The notes under the pieces are model-generated. The model saw only the letters and a list, made by a program, of their open reading frames with translations, had not been told where the DNA came from and did no database searches. From Clostridiales bacterium (GTDB taxonomy: Bacteria; Bacillota; Clostridia; Lachnospirales; WQUN01): 15,240 nt of DNA. Made by a program: the position numbers and the translations under genes. The stretch spans positions 1-15,240 of the forward strand of contig JAITPB010000016.1 in the NCBI GenBank assembly GCA_031289625.1. The letters run 5' to 3'. This document shows positions 1 to 6,682 of the stretch, in pieces. Within the stretch, counting starts at the first letter, position 1, and every line of letters begins with the position of its first letter.

Positions 1-833
1 CTCTGGGCAGTGTTAAGGACAGGATTGCGTTTGCGATGATTGCCGATGCCGAGGAAAAAGGACTCATTAAAAAAGACACCGTTATCATAGAACCGACAAG
101 CGGCAATACCGGTATTGGGCTTGCGTTTGTAGCGGCGGCAAAAGGGTATAAGTTGATTTTAATTATGCCTGAAACGATGACCGTGGAACGCAGGGCGCTT
201 GTTACGGCCTTAGGTGCGGAACTGGTTATTACGCCAGGTGCAAAAGGAATGAAAGGCGCCGTCGAAAAAGCTGTTGAAATCGCCAACGAGATTCCTAACT
301 CATTTATTCCTCAACAGTTTAACAACCCTGCTAATCCGCGTATTCACCGCGATACAACGGCTGTGGAAATACTGCATGACACCGACGGCAACATAGCCGC
401 ACTTGTGGCAGGCGTCGGAACGGGCGGTACAATTTCTGGAATCGGGCAGGTGCTGAAAGAGAAAGTGCCGGGCGCTAAGGTTATTGCCGTTGAGCCGCAT
501 GATTCTCCTGTGTTGTCCGGAGGAATAGCAGGTTCGCATAAAATCCAGGGAATTGGCGCGGGATTTGTGCCCGATGTATATGATAAAGGCGTTGTGGATG
601 AAATCCTTACCGTGAAAAATGAAGAGGCTTTTGAAGCTTCCCGTAAAGTGGCAAAGATCGAGGGCTTGCTTGTGGGAATATCCTCCGGAGCGGCGCTTCA
701 CGCGGCGGTGCAGATTGCAAAGCGCCCTGGATTTATCGGAAAGAACATTGTGGTTATCTTGCCGGATACTGGAGAACGCTATCTTTCAACCCCGCTATTC
801 GCGCAAGAAGAAGCATTATCGCCCAAGACATAA
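1..833 (+). CDS. cysK: Cysteine synthase (O-acetylserine sulfhydrylase), 5' end cut by window
   Basis: This is a PLP enzyme that makes L-cysteine from O-acetylserine and sulfide in the cytosol. The frame is open from base 3, and the first visible codons read LGSVKDRIAFAM. That is the PLP-lysine motif (GSVKDR) found about 40 residues into the family, so roughly 35-40 N-terminal residues lie outside the window and the ATG at 36 is not the true start. Other family marks are TSGNTGIG (cofactor and substrate loop), GVGTGGTISG (phosphate-binding glycine loop), SSGAA near the C-terminus and the terminal LPDTGERYLST, which favours CysK over CysM. About 276 residues are visible, against a usual length near 305-310. 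The DUF2292 gene follows after 15 nt, probably in the same transcript. A cystathionine beta-synthase-like paralogue is the main alternative. Confidence 0.93.
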   Translation, partial: LGSVKDRIAFAMIADAEEKGLIKKDTVIIEPTSGNTGIGLAFVAAAKGYKLILIMPETMTVERRALVTALGAELVITPGAKGMKGAVEKAVEIANEIPNSFIPQQFNNPANPRIHRDTTAVEILHDTDGNIAALVAGVGTGGTISGIGQVLKEKVPGAKVIAVEPHDSPVLSGGIAGSHKIQGIGAGFVPDVYDKGVVDEILTVKNEEAFEASRKVAKIEGLLVGISSGAALHAAVQIAKRPGFIGKNIVVILPDTGERYLSTPLFAQEEALSPKT

Positions 834-848
834 AGGGGTGAACAGTTT

Positions 849-1160
849 GTGGAGCAAAAGGTTGTTATACCCAAAGGCGAAGGCACTACATTTAACGAAA
901 AGCTGAAAGAAACCCTGCGAAACGCAAAAGATGGGGCAGTTATGGTTTCTATTCAAGATGGAAAGCAGCTTCACCTCACAATTACAGAAAAATACACAGA
1001 GCTGACCAGGCAGGTCGATGGCGGCAAGGTCACAATTTCTAATGATGAATTCAATTATTTAATTCAGTTTATCCAGAGCGTAAGATTCGGGACTGTGATA
1101 GTAAAGATACAAAACTCGAAGATTTCGGAGGTCGAAAAGAATGAAAAGTTTAAACTGTAG
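849..1160 (+). CDS. DUF2292 (YezD-family) small protein with apparent tandem domain
   Basis: The protein has 103 residues and a GTG start. The start is supported by the purine-rich AAAGGGGTG at 833-841, about 7 nt upstream. The C-terminal part (VRFGTVIVKIQ through NEKFKL) matches the DUF2292/YezD pattern, a short domain of unknown function often found near sulfur-assimilation genes in Firmicutes. Usual members have about 55-65 residues, so this one is nearly double. The first half contains a segment (GAVMVSIQDGK...TEKY) that aligns without gaps over 21 residues with the second half (GTVIVKIQNSK...NEKF), sharing G, V, V, I, Q, K, E and K. I infer an internal duplication. The biochemical function is unknown. 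Position directly after cysK suggests a role in sulfur metabolism or its regulation. Confidence 0.8.
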   Translation: MEQKVVIPKGEGTTFNEKLKETLRNAKDGAVMVSIQDGKQLHLTITEKYTELTRQVDGGKVTISNDEFNYLIQFIQSVRFGTVIVKIQNSKISEVEKNEKFKL

Positions 1161-1201
1161 CCGCTTGCGGCGCGTGTGCCATGGCGGATATGCCAAGTGG
1201 C
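1160..1201 (+). other. Two small hairpins after the DUF2292 gene
   Basis: A perfect palindrome, GCCGCTTGCGGC, spans 1160-1171 and starts on the stop codon of the DUF2292 gene. A second hairpin spans 1178-1201: GCCATGGC pairs with GCCA-AG-TGGC, with a 2-nt bulge and loop GGATAT. Neither is followed by a T run (the next bases are GTTGTAAAAAAC), so a simple intrinsic terminator is not supported. They could act as an mRNA 3' end, an RNA processing site or nothing. Confidence 0.3.
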
Positions 1202-1226
1202 GTTGTAAAAAACAAAATATAATTTA

Positions 1227-1640
1227 TTGGCCGGAACGCCGGAGATAAACATGGGAACGACTTCGTTCACGTTTGTCTTCGGTGTTCTTTTTCGAGTGTG
1301 GAGAGGTGGCGTAAAAATACACTTTCCGAACTATTTGTGCGATGGTTCATACATACTGGCTGTGTTAGATTTGCTCCGAGAAAGAGGGCAGGTAAAGGTG
1401 GAAGAAGCCATCTGCCGCGTTCCATAACAGTCACTCAGGCAGAGCTTTCAGGCAAGACAACTATTGACCGAACAGGCAAAAGTATATAGAAAACTGGCAA
1501 AGCGCATTGATGAGCATATAAATTCCATCGCTCCGAACCCGCTGGATTCACACCAGCTCAGAGAATAGGCCGCAAAATGGGCAACTCAGATTTTGGCAAT
1601 TGAAAGCGGGGAAGTATTAGCATCCGGCGATAAAATCTAA
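1227..1640 (+). pseudogene. Decayed reading frame with two in-frame stops, family unknown
   Basis: The 509 nt between the DUF2292 gene and the solute-binding protein hold no intact gene. One frame stays protein-like from 1227 to the TAA at 1638-1640, broken only by TAA at 1425-1427 and TAG at 1566-1568. The part after the first stop reads like a helical, charged C-terminal region (QAKVYRKLAKRIDEHI, then NPLDSHQLRE, stop, AAKWATQILAIESGEVLASG). Single transitions (CAA to TAA, TGG to TAG) would restore a continuous frame, so I infer nonsense mutations in a dead gene. I do not recognise the family. The N-terminal stretch (1227-1424) is less convincing and may be noncoding. Confidence 0.4.
1593..1620 (+). 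promoter_or_regulatory. Possible sigma-70 promoter for the solute-binding protein gene
   Basis: TTGGCA at 1593-1598 (5 of 6 matches to TTGACA) is followed after 16 nt by TATTAG at 1615-1620 (4 of 6 matches to TATAAT). It lies 50 nt before the ATG at 1670. This is a pattern match only, and it overlaps the end of the decayed reading frame. Confidence 0.28.
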
Positions 1641-1669
1641 ATATCAATTGAGATTGGAGTGTACTTATT

Positions 1670-2788
1670 ATGAAAAAGTCATTTCTTAAAATTATAGCCT
1701 TGTCTTTGGCAGCCGCGTCTCTTAGCGCAAGCTTAATAGGGTGTTCGGAAGCATCAAAAAGAGACGGCGCAGGCTTGCCGACAATCAAAATCGGTTTAAT
1801 TGTTCAGGACGCGGTTCGCCCCGGATTGATTGTGGCGGCAGAAGAGCTAGGTTACTACAAAGAAGAAGGCGTGAATGTTGAATTTGTGTCTGTGGACAGC
1901 GTACCCAGCGGTATAGCCGCCGTGGAAACAGGAAAAGTGGATATTTTTCCATTCTCGGTGATGATGCTGTCTTCGATTGCGAAAGGCTCGGATGGTGCGT
2001 TTATTGCGGGAACGGCAACTGAAGGCTCATCACTCGTTGCCGGTAAAAACAGCCTGGATGTGGACTGGACCGATTGGACGCAGTGGAAAGGCAAAAAAAT
2101 CGGAGCAACGCCCACAAGCCCGATAACATATTTATTACTTCAGTATATTAAAGACCAAGACCCGACATTTAATGAAGACGATGTGCAGTGGCTCGAATTT
2201 GACGACAACAATGTTTTGCTGGAAGCACTCGCAAAAGGCGAAGTTGACGCGGGGCTACTGACGACCGAACGTGTATGGCTTGCGGAGGAACGCGGCTTGC
2301 GGGAAGCCTTTGATGTCGCCGAATTTTTGCCGGAATATCTGTGCTGCCGCCAGCAAACAACTCTTTCGACAATTGAAGAAAAACGCGATGCCTTAGTCAG
2401 TGTTTTGCGCGCACAAATCCGCACAGAGTGGGACTATAAAAATGACACGGAAAAGGTTCTTAAGGCGGTCGCCGATTACACAACTCAGGATTACGATAAA
2501 GTCAAACGATATATTGGCGAAGCCAAAGATTACAATTTCACCGGTTTAACGAATTTTCGCAATCCCGTCAGTACAAACCCAATGTACAACAAAATTGTAC
2601 AATACGACAAAGTCAGCATCACCTGCGGATATTATCAGCCGAATGAAGATGTAAACCTGAAAGACCATGTGGATTTGTCTTTGTATGAAGACGCACTCAA
2701 TCAGTTGATAGAAAAAAATTCTAATGACGAAACCTATAAACAGATTCTTAAAATCTTCAAGCAAGACAGCAGCGAATATTGGATATAG
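1670..2788 (+). CDS. ABC transporter substrate-binding lipoprotein, NitT/TauT (NMT1/THI5-like) type
   Basis: The protein has 372 residues and starts at ATG with GGAG about 10 nt upstream. The N-terminus is a lipoprotein signal: KK, a hydrophobic stretch (residues 8-24) and lipobox LIGC with the acylated Cys at 25. The mature part opens with IKIGLIVQ and AAEELGYYKEEGVNVEFV, typical of the NMT1/THI5-like fold that binds small organic solutes such as sulfonates, nitrate or pyrimidine precursors. Further fold markers are GIAAVETGKVDIFPF and GKKIGATPTSPITYLLL. It would deliver its ligand to the ATPase and permease encoded at 5894-7620, from which it is separated by the two nitrogenase-like genes. 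The ligand cannot be read from sequence. The family includes TauA and SsuA, so an organosulfur ligand is possible but unproven. Confidence 0.88.
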   Translation: MKKSFLKIIALSLAAASLSASLIGCSEASKRDGAGLPTIKIGLIVQDAVRPGLIVAAEELGYYKEEGVNVEFVSVDSVPSGIAAVETGKVDIFPFSVMMLSSIAKGSDGAFIAGTATEGSSLVAGKNSLDVDWTDWTQWKGKKIGATPTSPITYLLLQYIKDQDPTFNEDDVQWLEFDDNNVLLEALAKGEVDAGLLTTERVWLAEERGLREAFDVAEFLPEYLCCRQQTTLSTIEEKRDALVSVLRAQIRTEWDYKNDTEKVLKAVADYTTQDYDKVKRYIGEAKDYNFTGLTNFRNPVSTNPMYNKIVQYDKVSITCGYYQPNEDVNLKDHVDLSLYEDALNQLIEKNSNDETYKQILKIFKQDSSEYWI

Positions 2789-2816
2789 CAATTCTGTTTG
2801 ATATGAAATATATAAC

Positions 2817-2848
2817 TTGCTTCCCTCGCCAATGGTGGGGGAAGCAAG
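2817..2848. other. Long hairpin in the leader upstream of the nitrogenase-like genes
   Basis: CTTGCTTCC at 2817-2825 pairs exactly with GGAAGCAAG at 2840-2848. The inner CTCGCC pairs with GGTGGG, allowing two G-U pairs, giving a stem of about 15 bp and loop AAT. The downstream bases are CAAAAAAAC on the + strand, not a T run. It may be an mRNA end after the solute-binding protein gene or a stabilising or processing hairpin that sets different expression levels, but it is not a textbook terminator. Confidence 0.5.
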
Positions 2849-2857
2849 CAAAAAAAC

Positions 2858-2887
2858 TTACAAATAATTTATGGAATTAACTATAGT
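2858..2887 (+). promoter_or_regulatory. Weak candidate promoter for the nitrogenase-like operon
   Basis: TTACAA at 2858-2863 and TATAGT at 2882-2887 are separated by 18 nt, 70 nt before the D-like start. The -35 box is poor (3 of 6). The -10 box lies inside the inverted repeat described at 2882-2933, which would suit a repressor or activator site. This is pattern matching only. Confidence 0.22.
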
Positions 2888-2933
2888 CGAGACTGCCGCA
2901 AAGACATCAGATTTTTCGGCAATCTCAACTATA
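2882..2933. promoter_or_regulatory. Imperfect 17-bp inverted repeat before the D-like gene
   Basis: The arm at 2882-2898 (TATAGTCGAGACTGCCG) matches the reverse complement of the arm at 2917-2933 (CGGCAATCTCAACTATA) at 15 of 17 positions. The 18-nt spacer between them ends in TTTTT. The repeat ends 7 nt before the GGAGGG ribosome binding site at 2941-2946. It could be a dyad operator for a DNA-binding regulator or an RNA hairpin that controls access to the ribosome binding site. I see no match to a known riboswitch consensus such as the S-box. Confidence 0.5.
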
Positions 2934-2956
2934 TATAACGGGAGGGATGATTTATC

Positions 2957-4426
2957 ATGGCAGTAAACCTTAAAGTAAGCGAAAGCGCAACCCGCGAAAA
3001 CAGGCTCGGTTCGATTACAGGCTATAACGGCACATTGTTCGAGCTTGCGAAATCAGGCTGTGCGGGGTGTTTGCAAAATAAAAAACGGACATTTCAAACA
3101 ACCAGCAATTGCGCGCATACACATTGTATCAACCAGCTTGCGGGGCTGGCCGGCACACTTGTTGTCGACCATGCTCCCGGCGGTTGCAGCGCGAGTCAAA
3201 TCTGCTTTTCAGCTGTCAAAAGCCGGATTCCGGCGCCTCCGGGAACGCTCCAGCACGCAAGAGTCATATCCACTGATTTGAATGAAACTGATACTATTTT
3301 CGGCGCGCTGGATAAATTGCGTGATAGGGTTCGCGCAGCCTATGACCGCCATCACCCGCGAGAAATTTATATCGCGACTAGCTGCGTTTCCGCTATTATC
3401 GGCGAGGATGTGAACAGCGTTGCGGACGAATTGACGCAGGAGCTTGGGATTCCTGTTGTTATGGCGTCCGCCGAAGGTCTGCGTTCAAAAATATGGGCAA
3501 GCGGATTCGACGCGTATTGCCATGCGGCGTCCCGCGCACGCTTGAAGCCAAAAAATGAACGTAACAACACGATTAACTATATCGGTTTTACCAACCTCGG
3601 ACAGGATAAGGTTAATCCATTGTTTGAGCGTCTTGGTCTGGAGCTGATTGCGCTCACCGCAACGGCTTCAATTGAGGATTTCGACCGCGCTTGTTCATCT
3701 GTCGCTTCTTTCGGTCAATGTGGTGCACAGTCAAGCTATCTGTGCGGTGCGTTGGAAGATGTTTGCGACGTTCGGTATTTCCAGCATCACCTCCCGTATG
3801 GTGGTATCGGCTTTGAGCGGTTTTTCCGCGACATTGCAAAGCATATCGGCCGTGAGGAAGACGCGGAAGCGGTTATTGCGGAAGAAAAGGCAAAGTATAT
3901 GCCGATAATTGAAGAAAATAAGCGACGGTTAAAGGGCAAGAGGGTATTTATTGCGCTCGGCGCGAGTTTCGCTTATGAATATACTCGTTTGCTCAAAGAA
4001 CTTGATATCGAGACTGTTCATGCCGTTGCCTATCATTATGACCCGAAGCTTGACAACGCAAATCAGGAAGAAAAAGTAGCTGCCGCCACAGATGTTATTG
4101 AGCTGAAGCTTGATGTGGAAACGAGCGTCAACGACGGTCAGGCTGTTGAAACATTGCAGCTTATCAGAAAATATCAGCCTGACGCGGTGCTTACACGCGG
4201 ACATGACGCAGGCAGCTGGGGCGTTGTTGAGGGTATTCCGGCATTGGGCTGCGAAATTGGGCTGATTTTGATGGGATACCGCGGTTTGGCAATGTTCTCT
4301 ACGGCATTGGCAGATTTGGTTACCAACAACAATATGCTGAAAAATCTTGCCAAGCATTACAAAGCTCCTTTCAGCGCGAATTATGACAACCTTGCTCCGC
4401 ACAGTTTTTACAGAAAGGTGGTATAA
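2957..4426 (+). CDS. Nitrogenase component 1-like protein, NifD-like (alpha-type) subunit
   Basis: The protein has 489 residues and starts at ATG after GGAGGG (2941-2946). It is a Nif/Vnf/Anf/BchN/CfbD superfamily (oxidoreductase nitrogenase component 1) protein that would pair with the product at 4430-5845. P-cluster-type cysteines are C52, C77 (HAPGGC) and C143 (TSCVSAIIGED), matching NifD Cys62, Cys88 and Cys154. C263 (SSYLCGALED, followed by FERFFRDIA) aligns with the cofactor ligand Cys275 of NifD. In contrast the EGLRSKIWASGFD segment (173-185) puts W180 and F184 where NifD has Gln191 and His195. GASFAYEY replaces the Arg359 region, and GIPALGCEIG (427-435) has no histidine at the His442 position. 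Additional cysteines form C35-x2-C38 and C52-x4-C57. It is therefore probably a nitrogenase-like reductase with a different substrate, or a NifE-like scaffold. It is not a standard NifD. The alignments were made by hand. Confidence 0.9.
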   Translation: MAVNLKVSESATRENRLGSITGYNGTLFELAKSGCAGCLQNKKRTFQTTSNCAHTHCINQLAGLAGTLVVDHAPGGCSASQICFSAVKSRIPAPPGTLQHARVISTDLNETDTIFGALDKLRDRVRAAYDRHHPREIYIATSCVSAIIGEDVNSVADELTQELGIPVVMASAEGLRSKIWASGFDAYCHAASRARLKPKNERNNTINYIGFTNLGQDKVNPLFERLGLELIALTATASIEDFDRACSSVASFGQCGAQSSYLCGALEDVCDVRYFQHHLPYGGIGFERFFRDIAKHIGREEDAEAVIAEEKAKYMPIIEENKRRLKGKRVFIALGASFAYEYTRLLKELDIETVHAVAYHYDPKLDNANQEEKVAAATDVIELKLDVETSVNDGQAVETLQLIRKYQPDAVLTRGHDAGSWGVVEGIPALGCEIGLILMGYRGLAMFSTALADLVTNNNMLKNLAKHYKAPFSANYDNLAPHSFYRKVV

Positions 4427-4429
4427 ACG

Positions 4430-5845
4430 ATGAGTGAATGTAAGCTGTATGAACAAAACCGCACTTGCTGTGCCTTAGGCGGCATTTTTACCGCTTTAGC
4501 CATTGAAAAAGTGCTTCCTGTTTTGCACGCCGGACCGGGATGCCATAGCCAGAGCGGCGGATTTTTGGGTATGGCTAACGGTTTCACCGCGCCGGTTACA
4601 TATCCTGACTCGGCTGTTCCGAGCACTAACTTCTGTGAAGAAGACGTTGTGTTCGGCGGCGCCGACAGGCTTCGCAAGCTTACGGAGGAAGCACTGAAAT
4701 ATTATAACGCTGATTTGGCGATTATCGCCTCTGGCTGCACCTCAGAAATTGTGGGCGACAATATTGGAGAAGTGGCCGGAAATTTTGAAGATAGTGATGT
4801 CCCTGTCCTGCATGTTTCTCTTCCGGGGTTCAAAGGCAACAATGTGTGGGGGCACAGTCAGGTGCTGAATGCAATCATTGACCAGTATCTGACGCCTCGT
4901 GAAGTAAAGGCAAATAAAGGGCAGGTTAATATTTTCGGCATAGTGCCGTATTTTGACCCTTACTGGTTCAGCACTCTGGAAAAGCTGGAACGGTTACTTC
5001 TTGACCTCGGCCTAAAACCGAATATTATCTATGGCCCCGGCAAAGGCATCGCCGCGCTAAACCGCGTACCAGATGCGGAATTTAATCTGATTCTCGCGCC
5101 GTGGACCGACCTTGACATCGCGGAAAAGCTAAAAGAAAAATTTGGAACGCCGTATCTTCATTACCCATGCGTGCCTGTCGGCATTTCCGAAACAACGGAT
5201 TTTATCCATGAGCTTGTGAAATACGCAGATTTGGACATAAACAATGCTGAAGAAATTATCAAAAAGAGTGAAAGCCGTATTTATTATTATCTTCAGCAGC
5301 AGGCTAAAGCGTGGTATGGCGGTTCTATGATGCCCAAACGCTTGTTTGTCAACGCAAGTGCGGCGGCCGCGCTATCTTTTGTGCGGTTTGCGATACGGGA
5401 CATGAACTTTATTCCATATAAAGTTTTTATTACCGAAGATGTTCCGGAAGAACGTCAGACGTATATCATAGAGAAACTCAAAGAACCCAAATATGACGGC
5501 TGGCAGGATTTCGATGTTGTTTTCACAACTGACGGCGGCGCGTGCGATATTGAAATCAAAAAAGTGAAAGACTGGTCTCTTTCCCGCGCAACTCTTTTTG
5601 GCACAACATGGGATGAACTGACTGCCAAAAACAACGCTTTCCCGTTCCTTGCCATTTCCGCTCCGTCCGGGAATGATGTAATTATTGATAAATCATATTT
5701 TGGTTATGACGGAGAGCTTGTTTTTATGAGAGATTTATACAACGATTCCATACGCAAATTTTTAGGTTCCGGAGCGGTGGCGAAGCTGGATGTCGCAAAA
5801 ACGCCTTCAGTTGAACGTAAAGTACAAGCAGCGCATGTATGCTGA
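4430..5845 (+). CDS. Nitrogenase component 1-like protein, NifK-like (beta-type) subunit
   Basis: The protein has 471 residues, starts 3 nt after the D-like stop and is preceded by an AAAGGTGG site overlapping the end of that gene. The three P-cluster-type cysteines are C13 (RTCCALGG; C14 is adjacent), C38 (HAGPGC) and C103 (SGCTSEIVGDN). They correspond to NifK Cys70, Cys95 and Cys153, and the C13 to C38 spacing of 25 equals that of NifK. The protein lacks the roughly 50-residue N-terminal extension of molybdenum NifK, as do many nitrogenase-like and alternative-nitrogenase beta subunits. It should form the heterotetramer core with the D-like subunit, sharing bridging metal clusters at their interface. 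It ends with a double stop (TGA TAA). The substrate is unknown, and NifN-like scaffolding is the alternative. Confidence 0.9.
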   Translation: MSECKLYEQNRTCCALGGIFTALAIEKVLPVLHAGPGCHSQSGGFLGMANGFTAPVTYPDSAVPSTNFCEEDVVFGGADRLRKLTEEALKYYNADLAIIASGCTSEIVGDNIGEVAGNFEDSDVPVLHVSLPGFKGNNVWGHSQVLNAIIDQYLTPREVKANKGQVNIFGIVPYFDPYWFSTLEKLERLLLDLGLKPNIIYGPGKGIAALNRVPDAEFNLILAPWTDLDIAEKLKEKFGTPYLHYPCVPVGISETTDFIHELVKYADLDINNAEEIIKKSESRIYYYLQQQAKAWYGGSMMPKRLFVNASAAAALSFVRFAIRDMNFIPYKVFITEDVPEERQTYIIEKLKEPKYDGWQDFDVVFTTDGGACDIEIKKVKDWSLSRATLFGTTWDELTAKNNAFPFLAISAPSGNDVIIDKSYFGYDGELVFMRDLYNDSIRKFLGSGAVAKLDVAKTPSVERKVQAAHVC

Positions 5846-5893
5846 TAACAAAGATCAATATTTTAACACTGCTGAAAGGAGGATTTAGACATC

Positions 5894-6682
5894 ATGAGTA
5901 AAATACAATTGGAGAACGTTTCATTTTCATACCAACAATCCGGCGATTTTTCTTATGCATTGGAGGATGTAAACTTTGAGATTAACGAGGGCGAATTTGT
6001 TTGTTTCATCGGGCCATCCGGCTGCGGAAAAAGCACGTTGATTACATTGATGGAAGGTTTAAATTTTCCTTCAAAGGGCAAAGTGGTCATTGACGGGAAC
6101 CCGGTATCCGGTCCCGGAACAGACCGCTGCGTTGTATTTCAGCATTACTCGTTGTTTTCGTGGCTGACCGCAAAGAAAAATATAGTTTTCGGTATCAAGC
6201 AGGCGCAAGCAGGTATTTCCACAAAAAAGGCAGAGGAAATAGCGCATGAGTACCTTGAAAAAGTGGGGCTTGCCGATTTCGGCGGCAAATATCCTTACCA
6301 GCTTTCGGGGGGAATGCAGCAGCGCGTTGCAATTGCCAGAGCTCTGGCCTCTGACGCAGACATAATGCTTATGGACGAACCGTTTGGCGCGATTGACACA
6401 AGAAACCGTATGCTTTTGCAGGACTTGATTTTGCGGCTCTGTGAAAATGAAAAGAAAAAGCGGACGGTCGTATTTATCACCCATGATGTTGAAGAAGCAA
6501 TCTATCTTGCCGACAGGATTTTCTATATGGAACCAAAGAAAATAAAACTTGATATTACTGTTGACTTCGGCAGTAACCGTGAACGCGCTAAAGTATTTGG
6601 CTCAGAGAGATTTCTTTCAATCAGAAATAATCTTGTCAGTATGTTTTATGATGGTATTGACTCAGAGGCGGTAGCGTTATGA
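5894..6682 (+). CDS. ABC transporter ATP-binding protein, NitT/TauT (TauB/SsuB-like) family
   Basis: The protein has 262 residues and ATG is preceded by AAAGGAGG at 5875-5882. Complete nucleotide-binding domain: Walker A GPSGCGKST (40-48), Q-loop VVFQHYSLFSWLTAKKN around Gln83, signature LSGGMQQR (137-144), Walker B IMLMDEP (157-163), D-loop GAID and H-loop His197 (FITHDVEEA). The WLTAKKN stretch after the Q-loop is characteristic of the nitrate/sulfonate/taurine importer family. It powers uptake together with the permease that overlaps its stop codon and the lipoprotein at 1670-2788. A 48-nt gap separates it from the K-like gene, so it very likely belongs to the same operon. Confidence 0.93.
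   Translation: MSKIQLENVSFSYQQSGDFSYALEDVNFEINEGEFVCFIGPSGCGKSTLITLMEGLNFPSKGKVVIDGNPVSGPGTDRCVVFQHYSLFSWLTAKKNIVFGIKQAQAGISTKKAEEIAHEYLEKVGLADFGGKYPYQLSGGMQQRVAIARALASDADIMLMDEPFGAIDTRNRMLLQDLILRLCENEKKKRTVVFITHDVEEAIYLADRIFYMEPKKIKLDITVDFGSNRERAKVFGSERFLSIRNNLVSMFYDGIDSEAVAL

Noticed and set aside
1566..1568. TAG read as pyrrolysine
   Set aside because: The same frame also holds a TAA stop, no Pyl genes are visible, and simple decay explains both stops.
2817..2848. Rho-independent terminator between the solute-binding protein and the D-like gene
   Set aside because: The stem is strong but no T run follows on the + strand, so I list it only as a hairpin of unknown role.
2882..2956. S-box (SAM-I) or other known sulfur riboswitch before the D-like gene
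   Set aside because: Only one stem-loop-like repeat is present and I find none of the conserved S-box core sequences.
2957..5845. Classical molybdenum nitrogenase NifDK
   Set aside because: The Gln191, His195, Arg359 and His442 equivalents are missing by hand alignment, and nifH, nifB, nifE and nifN are absent nearby.
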